From the NCBI RefSeq assembly GCF_007035645.1, contig NZ_AP019632.1, positions 4,464,001 to 4,528,000 of the forward strand: a DNA stretch of 64,000 nt, read 5' to 3'. Below the pieces are notes generated by a model that did no database searches, was not told the DNA's origin, and saw only the letters and a program-made list of their open reading frames with translations. A program made the position numbers and the translations under genes. The stretch comes from Enterobacter asburiae. Its GTDB lineage: Bacteria > Pseudomonadota > Gammaproteobacteria > Enterobacterales > Enterobacteriaceae. Positions 25,011 through 35,486 of the stretch are shown piece by piece (the stretch's first letter is position 1; each line of letters starts with the position of its first letter).

Positions 25011-26802
25011 AAACTGTCTCGTAATCTTTATCGAACAGGTTGGCTATTTTACCACGAACTGTGAGATGTGAGGTGACAGGATACGAAACTGCGACATCCC
25101 ACAGGCTGACACCGCCCATTTTTACTTTCTCAGACGGATAAGCACCAAAGTCAGTGTCGTAACGCGTACCGAGATAGTGATAAGTCAGGCTCCAGTCGAA
25201 ATCATAGATCTGCGTGTCGAGCTGATATTTCACCTGCTGTTTAGCACGACGGTCCAGAAGTTCGTTGGTTGCGGCATTGCGGGCATCCACATAATCGTAG
25301 CCAACAGTATGCGTCAACGGACCCGTATCAAACGATGCTGTCGCTTCCACACCTTTAATGCGCGCTTTACCGACGTTGTAATATTGCTGAAGGTTATTAT
25401 CGAAGTCGATGAGATTATCGACGTCATTACGGTAGCCGGAAACGCGCCAGCTCACGCCGGCCGTCAGGCCTTCAAACGCACCTTCCCACTGCTTGCTCTC
25501 TTCGGGATCAAGATGGTCATTGCCATAGAAACCATAGAGTTGACCCAGATTCGGTGCTTTATAGGCCGTACCATAAGAAGCGACGAAGCGGTAACCCTCC
25601 ACGAACTCCCAGGCCGCACTACTTTGCCAGGTGCCATGGCGACCGAACTGAGAGTTGTCATCGCTGCGAACCGCTCCTTCCAGAGTGAAGTCACCAAACT
25701 GCTGCAACCCGGTCAGGTAAACGCCGGTGTTACGCAGGTCGTAGCCGTTGGTCACGTAGTTTGTACCCGGCTCGGTGCTCTGCTTCTGCCAGTCAACGCC
25801 CGCGCCAATGTTTCCATGGCCAACATCAACGGAGTTCAGCCACTGGACGTTGTACTGTTTGATTTCATCCAGGGTGGCTGTCGAATCGTAGCGGCCCAAA
25901 TTTAGGTCGTAGTTATAGTCCTTGCTGTGACTATAGCTGGTGAGCAGCTGTGAATGGAAGATGTCATCGTTGAAGCGCAATCCTGCATCCCAGGTCTGAC
26001 TATAGAGCTGGCGGGTATCGACCAGTACGTCAGGGGTAAATGAACTGTAGTAACCGTCGTAGGCAGTACGGTTGCTATAGCCAAAGCCGCGAACAAATCC
26101 GCTCCACTGCTCCGAGAATGCGTGATCCAGTGCACCATAGAGCGTTTTATTCATAAAGCCGTCGCGATCGGTCTGGGCAAGGCCACCATTGTTGCCGTCC
26201 GCAACCACATCAAACCCTTTGGTATAGGTGTAATCACCCGCAAGCGTGACGCGCGTGCTGTCGCCCAATGTTTGCTGAGTACTGCCGCCATAATTCTGGT
26301 AACCATGCGACCCTACACCTGCATTCAGCGTGGTACCGTCCTTCGCGCGAGTGGTAATAATGTTTACGACTCCGCCGATCGCGTCCGAGCCGTATACCGC
26401 CGAACGCGGTCCACGAACATATTCGATACGCTGCACCAGGGAGATCGGGAACTGGCTGAGATCGGATGACCCCGTGACGCCCGCCTGGTTAAGGCGGATC
26501 CCATCAACAAGGATCAGGACATGGCTGGAGTTGGTGCCACGTATAAAGAGAGAAGAGAGTTGCCCCATCCCGCCATTTTGCGCCGTATCCACGCCGGGCA
26601 GGCGACGCATAACATCAAGGACTGAGGTTGATTGCCAACGGTCAATATCGGCACGCGTAACAACGGAGGTTGCAGCCAGAATAGTTTTTTCAGGTTGTTC
26701 AAAACGATTTGCCGTCACCACCAACGAGTCGGCGCTATCCTGCGCCCAGCCCGAAAATGCCGTGACGGACAACGCCGTCAACAGCGATACTTTTTTAATC
26801 AT
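24955..26802 (-). CDS. btuB: TonB-dependent vitamin B12 outer-membrane receptor
   Basis: Outer-membrane beta-barrel that imports cobalamins using TonB and the proton-motive force; also receptor for E colicins and phage BF23 in E. coli. ATG at 26802 gives 615 codons (614 residues), as in E. coli. Signal peptide [20 protein letters not shown], TonB box DSLVVTA near mature residue 5, plug domain ([20 protein letters not shown]), and a C-terminal aromatic ending YTLSGSYTF. Controlled by the upstream cobalamin riboswitch. Five codons of upstream frame (to 26817) are not used. Confidence 0.97.
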   Translation of the reverse strand: MIKKVSLLTALSVTAFSGWAQDSADSLVVTANRFEQPEKTILAATSVVTRADIDRWQSTSVLDVMRRLPGVDTAQNGGMGQLSSLFIRGTNSSHVLILVDGIRLNQAGVTGSSDLSQFPISLVQRIEYVRGPRSAVYGSDAIGGVVNIITTRAKDGTTLNAGVGSHGYQNYGGSTQQTLGDSTRVTLAGDYTYTKGFDVVADGNNGGLAQTDRDGFMNKTLYGALDHAFSEQWSGFVRGFGYSNRTAYDGYYSSFTPDVLVDTRQLYSQTWDAGLRFNDDIFHSQLLTSYSHSKDYNYDLNLGRYDSTATLDEIKQYNVQWLNSVDVGHGNIGAGVDWQKQSTEPGTNYVTNGYDLRNTGVYLTGLQQFGDFTLEGAVRSDDNSQFGRHGTWQSSAAWEFVEGYRFVASYGTAYKAPNLGQLYGFYGNDHLDPEESKQWEGAFEGLTAGVSWRVSGYRNDVDNLIDFDNNLQQYYNVGKARIKGVEATASFDTGPLTHTVGYDYVDARNAATNELLDRRAKQQVKYQLDTQIYDFDWSLTYHYLGTRYDTDFGAYPSEKVKMGGVSLWDVAVSYPVTSHLTVRGKIANLFDKDYETVYGYQTAGREYTLSGSYTF

Positions 26803-26824
26803 TGTTAAAGCATCCACAATATAA

Positions 26825-27030
26825 GAAGGATGCCGCAGGCCTCATCGATAGCACGCGATGATGAAACCAAATGCGACGTGATCCCGGCAGGTCTTCGGGC
26901 TAGGTGGCTATATAAGGATGAAGACTTCCCATTTTCACAGTGTCTACAACACTCATCCCGCCAGACTTTACCGCTGCGCGTCAGCTCCAGATTTACACTG
27001 GATTCCCTTTTCACTCTCAGGAGACCGGAA
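26825..27030 (-). promoter_or_regulatory. Cobalamin riboswitch (btuB leader)
   Basis: The 5' leader of btuB contains the conserved elements of the cobalamin aptamer on the minus strand. They are GGTCTCCTGAGAG near 27005-27023, AAGGGAATCCAGTGTAAATC, then GAGCTGACGCGCAGCGGTAA, and the B12 box GCCCGAAGACCTGCC (26887-26901). Binding of adenosylcobalamin should block btuB translation. Boundaries are approximate. Confidence 0.9.
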
Positions 27031-27048
27031 ACAGAATGCTACAATTAG

Positions 27049-27096
27049 ACACGTATGGATGTCCAGACAGCTATTGCCCATTAAATCTGGACATCC
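27049..27096. promoter_or_regulatory. Candidate MetJ box array at btuB/trmA
   Basis: Three consecutive 8-mers match the met box AGACGTCT: ACACGTAT (6/8), GGATGTCC (5/8) and AGACAGCT (6/8) at 27049-27072. A further in-phase GGACATCC (5/8) lies at 27089-27096. They sit over the probable btuB promoter. Control by MetJ is inferred. Confidence 0.5.
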
Positions 27097-27148
27097 CCTG
27101 AACAATGCCTACAATCCCCGCGTAATTCTTTATCACTCAGGACGCATC

Positions 27149-28249
27149 ATGACCCCAGAACACCTCCCGACAGAACAGTACGACGCGCAGCTGGCAGAGA
27201 AAGTCGTCCGCCTGCAAAGTATGATGACGCCTTTCAACGCGCCCGTTCCCGAGGTGTTCCGCTCTCCCGTCAGCCACTACCGCATGCGCGCCGAATTCCG
27301 CATCTGGCACGACGGCGACGACCTGTACCACATCATTTTCGATCAGCAGACGAAATCCCGTATTCGCGTGGACAGCTTTCCGGCGGCGAGCGAGCTCATT
27401 AACCAATTGATGACGCTGATAATGGACGGCGTGCGCAACAATCCGGTACTGCGTAACAAGCTGTTCCAGATTGACTACCTGACCACGCAAAGCAATCAGG
27501 CGATTGTCTCCCTGCTGTACCACAAAGCGCTCAATGACGAGTGGCGCGAGCAGGCAGAAGCGCTGCGCAATGCCCTGCGCGCGCAGAACATCAACGTTCA
27601 CCTGATTGGCCGCGCGACAAAAACCAAAATCATGCTGGATCAGGACTACATCGACGAGCGCCTGCCGGTGGCAGGTAAAGAGATGGTGTATCGTCAGGTC
27701 GAGAACAGCTTTACCCAGCCAAACGCTGCGATGAACGTGCAGATGCTGGAGTGGGCGCTGAAGGCGACGGAAGGGTCAACGGGCGATCTGCTTGAGCTCT
27801 ACTGCGGTAACGGCAACTTCTCGCTGGCGCTGGCGCGTAATTTCGATCGCGTTCTGGCAACGGAAATCGCCAAGCCGTCGGTGGCTGCCGCGCAGTACAA
27901 CATCGCCGCTAACCATATCGATAACGTGCAGATCATTCGTATGGCCGCGGAAGAGTTCACGCAGGCCATGAACGGCGTTCGCCAGTTTAACCGCCTGGAA
28001 GGGATCGATTTGAAAAGCTACCAGTGTGAGACGATTTTTGTCGACCCGCCGCGCAGTGGCCTGGACAGCGAAACCGAGAAGATGGTGCAGGCGTACCCGC
28101 GTATTTTGTACATCTCCTGCAACCCGGAGACGCTGTGCAAGAACCTCGAAACATTAGGCCAGACGCACAAGATTGAACGTCTGGCGCTGTTCGATCAGTT
28201 CCCGTATACGCACCATATGGAGTGCGGCGTTTTACTTACCGCACGGTGA
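27149..28249 (+). CDS. trmA: tRNA (uracil-5-)-methyltransferase
   Basis: Makes m5U54 (ribothymidine) in the T-loop of tRNAs, using SAM, and also acts as a tRNA folding chaperone. ATG at 27149 preceded by AGGA gives 366 residues, the E. coli length; the frame stays open 77 codons upstream over the btuB control region and is not used there. SAM-binding motif [13 protein letters not shown] (213-225), motif [10 protein letters not shown], and catalytic Cys324 in YISCNPETL. It is divergent from btuB. Confidence 0.97.
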   Translation: MTPEHLPTEQYDAQLAEKVVRLQSMMTPFNAPVPEVFRSPVSHYRMRAEFRIWHDGDDLYHIIFDQQTKSRIRVDSFPAASELINQLMTLIMDGVRNNPVLRNKLFQIDYLTTQSNQAIVSLLYHKALNDEWREQAEALRNALRAQNINVHLIGRATKTKIMLDQDYIDERLPVAGKEMVYRQVENSFTQPNAAMNVQMLEWALKATEGSTGDLLELYCGNGNFSLALARNFDRVLATEIAKPSVAAAQYNIAANHIDNVQIIRMAAEEFTQAMNGVRQFNRLEGIDLKSYQCETIFVDPPRSGLDSETEKMVQAYPRILYISCNPETLCKNLETLGQTHKIERLALFDQFPYTHHMECGVLLTAR

Positions 28250-28251
28250 TC

Positions 28252-28320
28252 TGTAGGCCGGATAAGCGTAGCGCCATCCGGCGTTTTTGGCAGGTGGCGC
28301 TTCGCTTACCTGCCCTACAA
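28252..28320. repeat. REP pair between trmA and yijD
   Basis: Two REP units in opposite orientation: GTAGGCCGGATAAGCG...CATCCGGCG and CAGGTGGCGC...CTTACCTGCCCTAC. This is a BIME-like arrangement between convergent genes. Confidence 0.85.
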
Positions 28321-28328
28321 ATAATTCA

Positions 28329-28688
28329 TTACTCTGGTAACTGGCTTTTACGGCTACGCATGCGCGAGCCAATCCAGAACACCAGCGCCACAGACAGTAC
28401 CGCAGGGAAGAAGTTAGAGCCGATATCCGGATACTCCGCGCGAACCACCGTGCTATACAGCAATACGCCCAGAATAAAGCAGGCAGCGGCCAGCCCCGGT
28501 AACCCCACCGGCATGGTGCGGTTCAGGTAACGTTGATGCAGGCAGTAAACCGTCAGCACCAGCGCAATAAGCGGGAAAATCGAAAATGGAACGATTGAGC
28601 TAAAAATAGCGGCAAACGTACCATTAATGGATAAGCCAGCGATCAATGCCAGCAACAGCGTCCCTTTATCCTGACCTGACTGTTTCAT
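28329..28688 (-). CDS. yijD: Small inner-membrane protein YijD
   Basis: 119 residues, the E. coli length, with four hydrophobic segments (about 10-30, 32-50, 61-80 and 94-110) and a positively charged C-terminus (RMRSRKSQ), fitting a four-helix inner-membrane protein of the DUF1422 type. Function is not established. It starts nine bases after fabR and is probably cotranscribed with it, a pairing also seen in E. coli. Confidence 0.93.
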   Translation of the reverse strand: MKQSGQDKGTLLLALIAGLSINGTFAAIFSSIVPFSIFPLIALVLTVYCLHQRYLNRTMPVGLPGLAAACFILGVLLYSTVVRAEYPDIGSNFFPAVLSVALVFWIGSRMRSRKSQLPE

Positions 28689-28697
28689 TACTCACCT

Positions 28698-29333
28698 TCA
28701 CTCTTCGGTTTGATGTGCCAGTTTCTCTTGTTCACGGCGATACCAGTAGTACGCGCCTTTGGAGATCATCCTGAGCTGCAATACCAGTCGCTCTTCGAGC
28801 TGTTTGCGTTGTTCAATGCTGACATCCAGCGCTTCGGCACCCGCGCTGAAAACAATCGTCACCATCGCCTCGGCCTGTGCTTCAGTAAACGCACGCGGCA
28901 TATGGTTTTCGAGTTCAAGATAGTCGGCAAGTTCCGCGATGAAGTGCTGAATTTCACGCGCGACGGCGGCACGAAACGCCGCCGATGTGCCCGAACGCTC
29001 GCGCAGAAGCAGACGAAACGCGTTGGGGTTATTGCCGATAAATTCCATAAAGGTCGATACGGAGGTGCGGATCACGCTGCCCCCTTTGGCGATACGCTGA
29101 CGCGCCTGCCGCATCAGCTGGCGCAGCATCAGACCGCTCTCGTCGACCATAGTCAGGCCCAGTTCATCCACATCACGGAAATGACGATAGAAGGACGTTG
29201 GCGCAATCCCGGCCTCGCGTGCGACTTCGCGCAGGCTCAAACTGGCAAAACTCCGCTCAGCACTCAGTTGACTGAATGCGGCTTCCACCAGCGAACGCCG
29301 GGTTTTCTCTTTTTGTTGTGCTCTTACGCCCAT
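28698..29333 (-). CDS. fabR: TetR-type repressor of unsaturated fatty acid genes
   Basis: Represses fabA and fabB in response to the ratio of unsaturated to saturated acyl thioesters. I use the ATG at 29333 ([10 protein letters not shown]), giving 211 residues; the frame extends 42 codons upstream but that stretch does not look like TetR protein. The HTH is at about 25-48 ([19 protein letters not shown]). The C-terminal end LAHQTEE differs from E. coli. It is divergent from sthA. Confidence 0.93.
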   Translation of the reverse strand: MGVRAQQKEKTRRSLVEAAFSQLSAERSFASLSLREVAREAGIAPTSFYRHFRDVDELGLTMVDESGLMLRQLMRQARQRIAKGGSVIRTSVSTFMEFIGNNPNAFRLLLRERSGTSAAFRAAVAREIQHFIAELADYLELENHMPRAFTEAQAEAMVTIVFSAGAEALDVSIEQRKQLEERLVLQLRMISKGAYYWYRREQEKLAHQTEE

Positions 29334-29532
29334 CACGATAGTTGAATCCTTCCAAAGGCCTGATGGCACTATACCAGAGAATAAAATTAATCTGTTTGCC
29401 TGGCTTTGTGAATGATTGTTTACGTGCGGTTTGTGCTCCACTGCCCGAAAAAAGCACAACGATAATTGGGTTACTCTGGCAATGATGTTATGATTCTGTT
29501 GCTTTTATGTATAAGAACAGGTAAGCCTTACC

Positions 29533-30933
29533 ATGCCACATTCCTACGATTACGACGCAATAGTTATTGGTTCCGGCCCCGGCGGCGAAGGTGCTGCTAT
29601 GGGTCTGGTGAAACAGGGAGCCAGAGTAGCGGTCATCGAGCGCTACCATAATGTCGGCGGCGGTTGCACCCACTGGGGCACCATCCCTTCGAAAGCCCTC
29701 CGCCACGCCGTTAGCCGCATTATCGAATTTAACCAGAACCCTCTTTACAGCGACCACTCCCGACTTCTTCGTTCATCCTTTGCTGATATCCTGAATCACG
29801 CGGATACCGTTATTAACCAGCAGACACGCATGCGTCAGGGATTTTATGAGCGTAATCACTGTGAAATTTTGCAGGGCAACGCGCATTTTGTGGATGAACA
29901 CACCCTGGCACTCGAATGCCACGACGGTTCGGTTGAAACCATCACGGCTGAAAAATTTGTGATCGCCTGCGGCTCACGCCCTTACCATCCGGCCGACGTG
30001 GACTTCTCGCATCCGCGCGTCTACGACAGCGACTCGATTCTGAGCCTGCACCATGAGCCTCGCCACGTCATTATCTATGGCGCAGGGGTCATTGGTTGCG
30101 AATATGCGTCGATCTTCCGCGGAATGGACGTCAAAGTTGACCTGATCAACACCCGTGACCGCCTGCTGGCGTTCCTCGATCAGGAGATGTCGGACTCTCT
30201 CTCCTACCACTTCTGGAACAGCGGCGTGGTGATTCGCCACAACGAAGAGTACGAGAAGATCGAAGGCTGCGACGACGGGGTGATCATGCACCTGAAGTCC
30301 GGTAAGAAGCTGAAAGCAGACTGTCTGCTGTACGCCAACGGTCGTACCGGCAACACCGATTCACTGCAGCTGGAAAATATCGGGCTTGAAACCGACAGCC
30401 GCGGTCAGCTGAAGGTCAACAGCATGTATCAGACCGCCCTGCCGCACGTTTACGCGGTCGGCGACGTGATTGGCTACCCAAGCCTGGCCTCAGCCGCTTA
30501 CGACCAGGGACGCATCGCCGCACAGGCGCTGGTAAAAGGCGAAGCGACGGCGCACCTGATCGAAGATATTCCGACGGGGATCTATACCATCCCGGAAATC
30601 AGTTCAGTCGGGAAAACCGAGCAGCAGCTGACGTCAATGAAGGTGCCTTACGAGGTGGGACGTGCCCAGTTTAAACATCTGGCGCGGGCGCAAATCGTGG
30701 GGATGAGCGTGGGAACGCTGAAGATCCTGTTCCATCGCGAAACGAAAGAGATCCTCGGCATTCACTGCTTTGGTGAACGCGCGGCGGAAATCATTCATAT
30801 CGGCCAGGCGATAATGGAGCAGAAAGGCGGTGGTAACACCATTGAGTACTTCGTTAACACCACCTTTAACTACCCGACCATGGCGGAAGCCTATCGGGTA
30901 GCTGCGCTGAACGGCTTAAACCGCCTGTTTTAA
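29533..30933 (+). CDS. sthA: Soluble pyridine nucleotide transhydrogenase
   Basis: FAD enzyme moving hydride from NADPH to NAD+, used when NADPH is in excess. 466 residues, the same as E. coli. FAD-binding GSGPGGEG (13-20). The disulfide-reductase position reads [15 protein letters not shown], where only one cysteine of the usual pair remains, as is known for SthA. The second Rossmann motif is [11 protein letters not shown] near 184. Its 3' end overlaps the oxyR 3' end by 18 bases tail to tail. Confidence 0.98.
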   Translation: MPHSYDYDAIVIGSGPGGEGAAMGLVKQGARVAVIERYHNVGGGCTHWGTIPSKALRHAVSRIIEFNQNPLYSDHSRLLRSSFADILNHADTVINQQTRMRQGFYERNHCEILQGNAHFVDEHTLALECHDGSVETITAEKFVIACGSRPYHPADVDFSHPRVYDSDSILSLHHEPRHVIIYGAGVIGCEYASIFRGMDVKVDLINTRDRLLAFLDQEMSDSLSYHFWNSGVVIRHNEEYEKIEGCDDGVIMHLKSGKKLKADCLLYANGRTGNTDSLQLENIGLETDSRGQLKVNSMYQTALPHVYAVGDVIGYPSLASAAYDQGRIAAQALVKGEATAHLIEDIPTGIYTIPEISSVGKTEQQLTSMKVPYEVGRAQFKHLARAQIVGMSVGTLKILFHRETKEILGIHCFGERAAEIIHIGQAIMEQKGGGNTIEYFVNTTFNYPTMAEAYRVAALNGLNRLF

Positions 30934-31833
30934 CGCGCTGTCGAAATGGCCATCCATCGAACCACGGATGGCCTCTGCCAGCTGCTCATAGCGGCTGCGC
31001 AGCGGTGAACCCGGACGATACACCAGGCCGATAGTGCGACGCGGCTCCGGCTTAATGCACGGCAGATAAACCACGCCATCACGTTTACGCTCGCGCGGTA
31101 CGGCCAGCGCAGGCAGCAGCGTAATACCGCTTCCCGCCGCGACCATATTACGCAGCGTTTCCAGGCTGGTTGCGCGGAAATGGGTATCCTCATCCGCACC
31201 CGCTTCGAAGCAAAAGCCCATCGCCTGATCGCGCAGGCAGTGGCCATCTTCCAGCATCAGCAGCTTTTCACCGGCCAGATCGGCCATCGGTACGCGATCG
31301 CGGTTCGCCCACGGGTGATCTTCATAGATCGCCAGCATCATCGGCTCATCAAACAGCGGCACTTCAATAAAGGCTTCACTCTCTTTCACCAGCGCCAGAA
31401 TGGCGCAGTCGAGCTTGCCGCTGTCTAACTGCGCGAGCAGCTGATGGGTTTGCGCTTCATGCAGGTACATTTCGAGTTTCGGGAACGTCTGGTGCAGCAT
31501 CGGAATGATGTGCGGCAACAGGTACGGGCCAACGGTTGGGATCAGGCCGATATGCAGCGGGCCGGACATCGCCTCCCCCTGCTGGCTTGCCATTTCCTTG
31601 AGCACTTTGACCTCGCGCAGCACGGTGCGCGCCTGATCCACCAGCAGAAGACCTGCCTGTGTGAACAGAACCTTACGACTGGTGCGCTCCAGCAGCATCA
31701 CGCCCAGCTCGTCTTCCAGCTTGCGGATCTGACCGCTCAGCGTGGGCTGGCTGACGTGGCAGGAATCTGCCGCGCGGCGAAAGTGACGATGCTCGGCTAA
31801 CGCTACCAGGTATTCAAGATCACGAATATTCAT
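30916..31833 (-). CDS. oxyR: Peroxide-sensing LysR regulator OxyR
   Basis: Senses hydrogen peroxide through a disulfide between Cys199 and Cys208, both visible in [12 protein letters not shown], and then activates katG, ahpCF, oxyS, gor and others. 305 residues, the same as E. coli. HTH at about 18-40 ([19 protein letters not shown]). It is divergent from oxyS and shares its control region, so it also represses itself. katG, one of its main targets, lies about 10 kb away in this window. Confidence 0.98.
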   Translation of the reverse strand: MNIRDLEYLVALAEHRHFRRAADSCHVSQPTLSGQIRKLEDELGVMLLERTSRKVLFTQAGLLLVDQARTVLREVKVLKEMASQQGEAMSGPLHIGLIPTVGPYLLPHIIPMLHQTFPKLEMYLHEAQTHQLLAQLDSGKLDCAILALVKESEAFIEVPLFDEPMMLAIYEDHPWANRDRVPMADLAGEKLLMLEDGHCLRDQAMGFCFEAGADEDTHFRATSLETLRNMVAAGSGITLLPALAVPRERKRDGVVYLPCIKPEPRRTIGLVYRPGSPLRSRYEQLAEAIRGSMDGHFDSALKQAV

Positions 31834-31854
31834 TATTCATCCTCCGTCGCCACG

Positions 31855-31891
31855 ATAGTTCATGGCGATAGATAGCATAGCAACGAACGAT
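31855..31891. promoter_or_regulatory. OxyR binding site between oxyR and oxyS
   Basis: ATAG-N7-CGAT-N7-ATAG-N7-CGAT is present with exact spacing at 31855, 31866, 31877 and 31888. This matches the OxyR consensus of four tetranucleotides in adjacent major grooves. Confidence 0.85.
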
Positions 31892-31930
31892 TATCCCTAT
31901 CAAGCATTCTGTTGAATAATACACCACATA

Positions 31931-32048
31931 GACGAGGCGGCACGTGTTTGACCCTTGACGTCCCCGCACCGTCAGCGAGTTTCTCTCAAAACTCGAACAA
32001 CTAAAGCCAACGTGAACTTTTGCGGACCCCGTGGTCCGCTTTTTTTTT
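31931..32048 (+). ncRNA. oxyS: OxyS small regulatory RNA
   Basis: Divergent from oxyR, as in E. coli. Conserved single-stranded region ACTAAAGCCAACGTGAAC followed by the terminator stem GCGGACC / GGTCCGC and a T-run (32040-32048). The first stem-loop (GAGGCGGCACGTGTTTG) and the terminator loop differ from E. coli. OxyS is an Hfq-dependent RNA induced by peroxide that represses fhlA and others. The 5' end is placed by alignment from memory. Confidence 0.88.
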
Positions 32049-32107
32049 GCGTAAAAAAGCCCGGGGATAAAAGCAAAATGGCAACCGAAGTTGCCATTTT
32101 TAGTGTT

Positions 32108-32146
32108 TGCTCCCTCTCCCCGTGGGAGAGGGCACCAGCCCGCACT
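32108..32146. repeat. Box C-like palindromic repeat copy B
   Basis: CCCTCTCCC CGT GGGAGAGGG followed by CACCAGCCCGCAC. This copy lacks the GGGTGAGGG segment. It lies between oxyS and the argH end. Confidence 0.65.
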
Positions 32147-32158
32147 GTTCAAACCAAA

Positions 32159-33532
32159 TCAAACCAACCGGTTTTTCGCATCCGCTATCGCCTGCGCCAC
32201 CTGCTTAGGCGACACGCCGCCTTTCGCGGCACGTTTATCCAGACAAGACTGCAGCGCAAGGATCGGATACACATCATCCCCGATAACCGCGCTGAACTTC
32301 TGCAGGTCGGCCAGCGCCAGATCTTCCAGCGGTTTACCCTGACGAATGGCTTCCACCACCGCTTCACCCACAATGTGGTGCGCTTCACGGAAAGGTACGC
32401 CTTTCGCCACCAGATAATCCGCCAGTTCGGTAGAGTTCGCATAGCCCTGCTGCGCCGCTTCCTGGCAGCGCGGACGTTTCACCTGAATGCCGTCCAGCAC
32501 CAGCGCGCCCATATGCAGACAGTCCAGCCAGGTGTCGAGCGCGTCGAACAGCCCTTCTTTGTCTTCCTGCATGTCTTTGTTATACGCCAGCGGCAGCCCT
32601 TTCAGGGTCATCATCATGCCGGTCAGCGCGCCCTGCACGCGACCACACTTGCCGCGGATCAGCTCCAGCGCGTCCGGATTTTTCTTCTGCGGCATCAGGG
32701 AGGAGCCTGAGGTCACGCGGTCGGACAGCTCGACGAAGCCCGCTTCGCCAGAGTTAAAGAAGATCAGGTCTTCGGCAAAGCGCGACAGATGCACCATCCC
32801 GATAGACGCATTGGAGAGCAGCTCCAGCACGTGGTCGCGGTCGGACACGCTGTCCAGGCTGTTACGGGTGGCGGAGGCAAAGCCCAGCCAGCCTGCCAGC
32901 TGTTCACGGTCGATTTCATACGCCGTACCGGCCAGCGCGCCGCTGCCCAGCGGGCTGACGTCCAGACGTTTCAGGGTATCCTGCAGACGGCTTTCGTCAC
33001 GCGCCAGCATCTCAACGTAGGCCAGACACCAGTGCGCGAAGGTCACCGGCTGGGCGCGCTGCAGGTGGGTATAACCCGGCATCACCGCGTCCTGGTTGTT
33101 CTGCGCGGTCTCCACCAGCGCGCTCTGCAGCTGACGGTTAGCCGCCAGCAGTTCGCCAACGGTATCTTTACACCACAGCTTCAGGTCGGTGGCGACCTGG
33201 TCGTTACGGCTGCGGCCGGTATGCAGCTTTTTACCCAGCTGGCCGACTTTGTCGATAAGCTTGCCTTCCACCCAGCTGTGAATATCTTCAGCATCGCTTT
33301 CGAGGATCTGCTGCGGGTTAAGACGCACCTCTTCCAGCAGATTGTTCAGCGCCTCTTCCAGCCGTAATTGTTCGTCGGCGGTCAGTACGCCTACCGTTAC
33401 CAGCGCCCTGGACCAGGCCACAGAGCCGACAATATCCTGTTCGGCCAGGCGGTAGTCGAAGCGCAAAGAGTCGTTGAACTGTTTGAACCGCTGATCCGCT
33501 GCCTGTGTAAAACGCCCACCCCAAAGTGCCAT
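32159..33532 (-). CDS. argH: Argininosuccinate lyase
   Basis: Last step of arginine synthesis: argininosuccinate to arginine plus fumarate. 457 residues, the E. coli length. Fumarase-superfamily signature [12 protein letters not shown] with the catalytic serine loop is present near 277-288, plus [10 protein letters not shown] near 160. Third gene of argCBH; a REP element lies between argB and argH. Repression by ArgR acts at the argC/argE region. Confidence 0.98.
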   Translation of the reverse strand: MALWGGRFTQAADQRFKQFNDSLRFDYRLAEQDIVGSVAWSRALVTVGVLTADEQLRLEEALNNLLEEVRLNPQQILESDAEDIHSWVEGKLIDKVGQLGKKLHTGRSRNDQVATDLKLWCKDTVGELLAANRQLQSALVETAQNNQDAVMPGYTHLQRAQPVTFAHWCLAYVEMLARDESRLQDTLKRLDVSPLGSGALAGTAYEIDREQLAGWLGFASATRNSLDSVSDRDHVLELLSNASIGMVHLSRFAEDLIFFNSGEAGFVELSDRVTSGSSLMPQKKNPDALELIRGKCGRVQGALTGMMMTLKGLPLAYNKDMQEDKEGLFDALDTWLDCLHMGALVLDGIQVKRPRCQEAAQQGYANSTELADYLVAKGVPFREAHHIVGEAVVEAIRQGKPLEDLALADLQKFSAVIGDDVYPILALQSCLDKRAAKGGVSPKQVAQAIADAKNRLV

Positions 33533-33564
33533 AACATGCTTCCTTAAATATCTTTGAATTTCAT

Positions 33565-33597
33565 TGCCCGGTGGCGCTGCGCTTACCGGGCCTACAA
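33565..33597. repeat. REP element inside the argCBH operon
   Basis: GCCCGGTGGCGCTGCGC / TTACCGGGCCTAC palindrome within the 78-base gap between argB and argH. An intra-operon REP could stabilise the upstream part of the message. Confidence 0.8.
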
Positions 33598-33610
33598 AAC
33601 ATTAAATCGA

Positions 33611-34387
33611 TTACGCCAGAATACGCGTGCCAATCGGCGTGCCGTTAAACAGCGCCGGCAGTTGTTCCGCGTGACGCCAGGAGGCGATATCCACCGGGCG
33701 GCCCAGCGTGCGTGCGGCATCCAGCGCGGCGTTCACTTTGACGATCATGCCGTCGGTAATAATGCCCTGGGCAATCAGCTGCTCGGCTTTCTCAGCCGTC
33801 ATTTCCGCAATGCGCTGGCCTTTGCCGTCCAGAATGCCGCTCACGTCGGAGAGCAGGATCAGATCCGCACCCAGCGTTGCCGCCAGTGCCGTCGCCGCCT
33901 GGTCAGCGTTGACGTTCATCAGCTCGCCCTCTTCGGTCACGCCGATAGAGCTCACCACCGGCAGGAAACCTCCTTCCAGCAGCGTGTTAATCAGCTTAGG
34001 CGAACCCGGCTGCGCCAGTCCAACGTGGCCGAGCTCTTCGTCGAGCTGGGTCACTTTTACGCTGTCGCCATCGCCCAGATAGAGGCCGACGGACGCGATG
34101 TGGTGTTTCTTCGCCCACGCCAGCAGCGTTTTGTTCGCCGTACCCGCCAGCGCACCGGTAATGATGTCAATCTGGTCAGCAGGCGTGACGCGCAGGCCGT
34201 TCTTCTTTTTCACCGGCAGGTTGAGCCCTTTCATCAGCTCATCCACCACGCAGCCGCCGCCGTGGACAATCACCAGCGGACGCTGGTGTGATTCGCGATA
34301 GTTCACCAGCGCGGTAAACAGACGCTCCAGCGCTTCTTCGCTGTCCAGCAGTACACCACCGAGTTTGATAATTAATGGGTTCATCAT
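33611..34387 (-). CDS. argB: N-acetylglutamate kinase
   Basis: Phosphorylates N-acetylglutamate, second step of arginine synthesis. Start at ATG 34387 gives 258 residues ([11 protein letters not shown]), the E. coli annotation. The ATG at 34384 has slightly better spacing to AAGG and cannot be excluded; a GTG at 34390 also keeps frame. Amino acid kinase motifs: KLGGVLL near the start, [11 protein letters not shown] near 41-52 and NVNADQAA near 158. It starts six to nine bases after argC. Confidence 0.97.
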   Translation of the reverse strand: MMNPLIIKLGGVLLDSEEALERLFTALVNYRESHQRPLVIVHGGGCVVDELMKGLNLPVKKKNGLRVTPADQIDIITGALAGTANKTLLAWAKKHHIASVGLYLGDGDSVKVTQLDEELGHVGLAQPGSPKLINTLLEGGFLPVVSSIGVTEEGELMNVNADQAATALAATLGADLILLSDVSGILDGKGQRIAEMTAEKAEQLIAQGIITDGMIVKVNAALDAARTLGRPVDIASWRHAEQLPALFNGTPIGTRILA

Positions 34388-34393
34388 CACACC

Positions 34394-35398
34394 TTAAATA
34401 AGAGCCTGCGTTTCCGGGAAACCGAAACGAATATTTGCACACTGCATTGCCTGTGCGGCAGCGCCTTTGAGTAAGTTATCTTCTGCGGCGACAACGATGA
34501 GATGCTCGCCCTGCACGGCAAAGCCGATGTCGCAGAACGGCAGGCCGACCACGTTTTTCAGCGCCGGCACGCCTTTATCGTACAGGCGCACCAGCGGTTT
34601 ATCCGCATACGCCTGCGTGAAGGCCTCGTTCACCTGCTCTTTGGTCACGCCCGGCTTCAGGCGGCAGGTAATGGTTTCGAGGATCCCGCGCGGGAAGCTG
34701 CCCAGATGCGGCGTGAAAATGACGTCCGCGCCCAGATGCGTCGTGATTTCAGGGTGATGACGGTGATTAAACACGCCATACGGCTGAAGGCTCACTTCGC
34801 AGAAGCTGTTGGAGATAGCGGCCTTGCGTCCTGCACCGCTCACGCCGCTAGTGGCGTTGATCACCGGCCACTGGCTCAGATCCAGCAGGCCTGCGTCGAT
34901 CAGCGGCTTCAGGGAAAGCTGCGCCGCCGTCGGGTAGCAGCCCGGAACGGCAATCAGGTCCGCTTCTTTCAGTTTATCTGCGCTCCACTCCGCCAGGCCG
35001 TACACCGCTTTTTCCAGCAGATCCGGATGCTGATGGGTGAAACCGTAATATTTTTCGTAAAACGCACCGTCGTTCACGCGGAACGCGCCGGAAAGGTCGA
35101 AGACCACGCAGCCAGCCGCCAGGAACTGCGGCGCCAGGTCGTGGCTGACCTCGTGCGCGGTGGCTAAAAACACCACGTCGACGCCGTCGGTAAACTCGCT
35201 GATGTCAGACATGGGCTGCAGCGGCAGATCGACAAGACCCTTAAGCTGCGGATGCAAATCGGAAATTAACTTTCCTGCATCATTGCTTTGCGCTGACACG
35301 GTCAAAGCGGTTATGGTCATATGTGGATGGCGATTCACGTAGCTTACAAGCTCTGCGCCCGCATAACCGCTAGCGCCTACAATCAGCGTATTCAACAT
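34394..35398 (-). CDS. argC: N-acetyl-gamma-glutamyl-phosphate reductase
   Basis: NADPH-dependent reductive dephosphorylation, third step of arginine synthesis. 334 residues, the same as E. coli. Rossmann motif [10 protein letters not shown] (8-17) and catalytic Cys154 in [10 protein letters not shown]. First gene of argCBH, divergent from argE with a shared ArgR operator region of about 90 bases. Confidence 0.98.
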   Translation of the reverse strand: MLNTLIVGASGYAGAELVSYVNRHPHMTITALTVSAQSNDAGKLISDLHPQLKGLVDLPLQPMSDISEFTDGVDVVFLATAHEVSHDLAPQFLAAGCVVFDLSGAFRVNDGAFYEKYYGFTHQHPDLLEKAVYGLAEWSADKLKEADLIAVPGCYPTAAQLSLKPLIDAGLLDLSQWPVINATSGVSGAGRKAAISNSFCEVSLQPYGVFNHRHHPEITTHLGADVIFTPHLGSFPRGILETITCRLKPGVTKEQVNEAFTQAYADKPLVRLYDKGVPALKNVVGLPFCDIGFAVQGEHLIVVAAEDNLLKGAAAQAMQCANIRFGFPETQALI

Positions 35399-35421
35399 CG
35401 GGTTCCTTTATGCTCAACGTT

Positions 35422-35461
35422 AATGTATTTTTATTCACATTTATTGCATGAATATTGATAC
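35422..35461. promoter_or_regulatory. ARG boxes in the argC/argE operator
   Basis: Two tandem 18-mers resemble the ArgR consensus TNTGAATWWWWATTCANW. AATGTATTTTTATTCACA (35422-35439) and TTGCATGAATATTGATAC (35444-35461) are separated by a few bases, as is usual for ArgR hexamer binding. Both argCBH and argE should be repressed by arginine from here. Confidence 0.75.
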
Positions 35462-35486
35462 TATCACGACCTAAGGTGTGTCAACA

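Noticed and set aside
26918..27148. N-terminal extension of trmA
   Set aside because: It would run through the btuB riboswitch and promoter; the ATG at 27149 gives the family length.
29334..29459. 42-codon N-terminal extension of fabR
   Set aside because: It does not resemble a TetR N-terminus; the ATG at 29333 begins the conserved protein.
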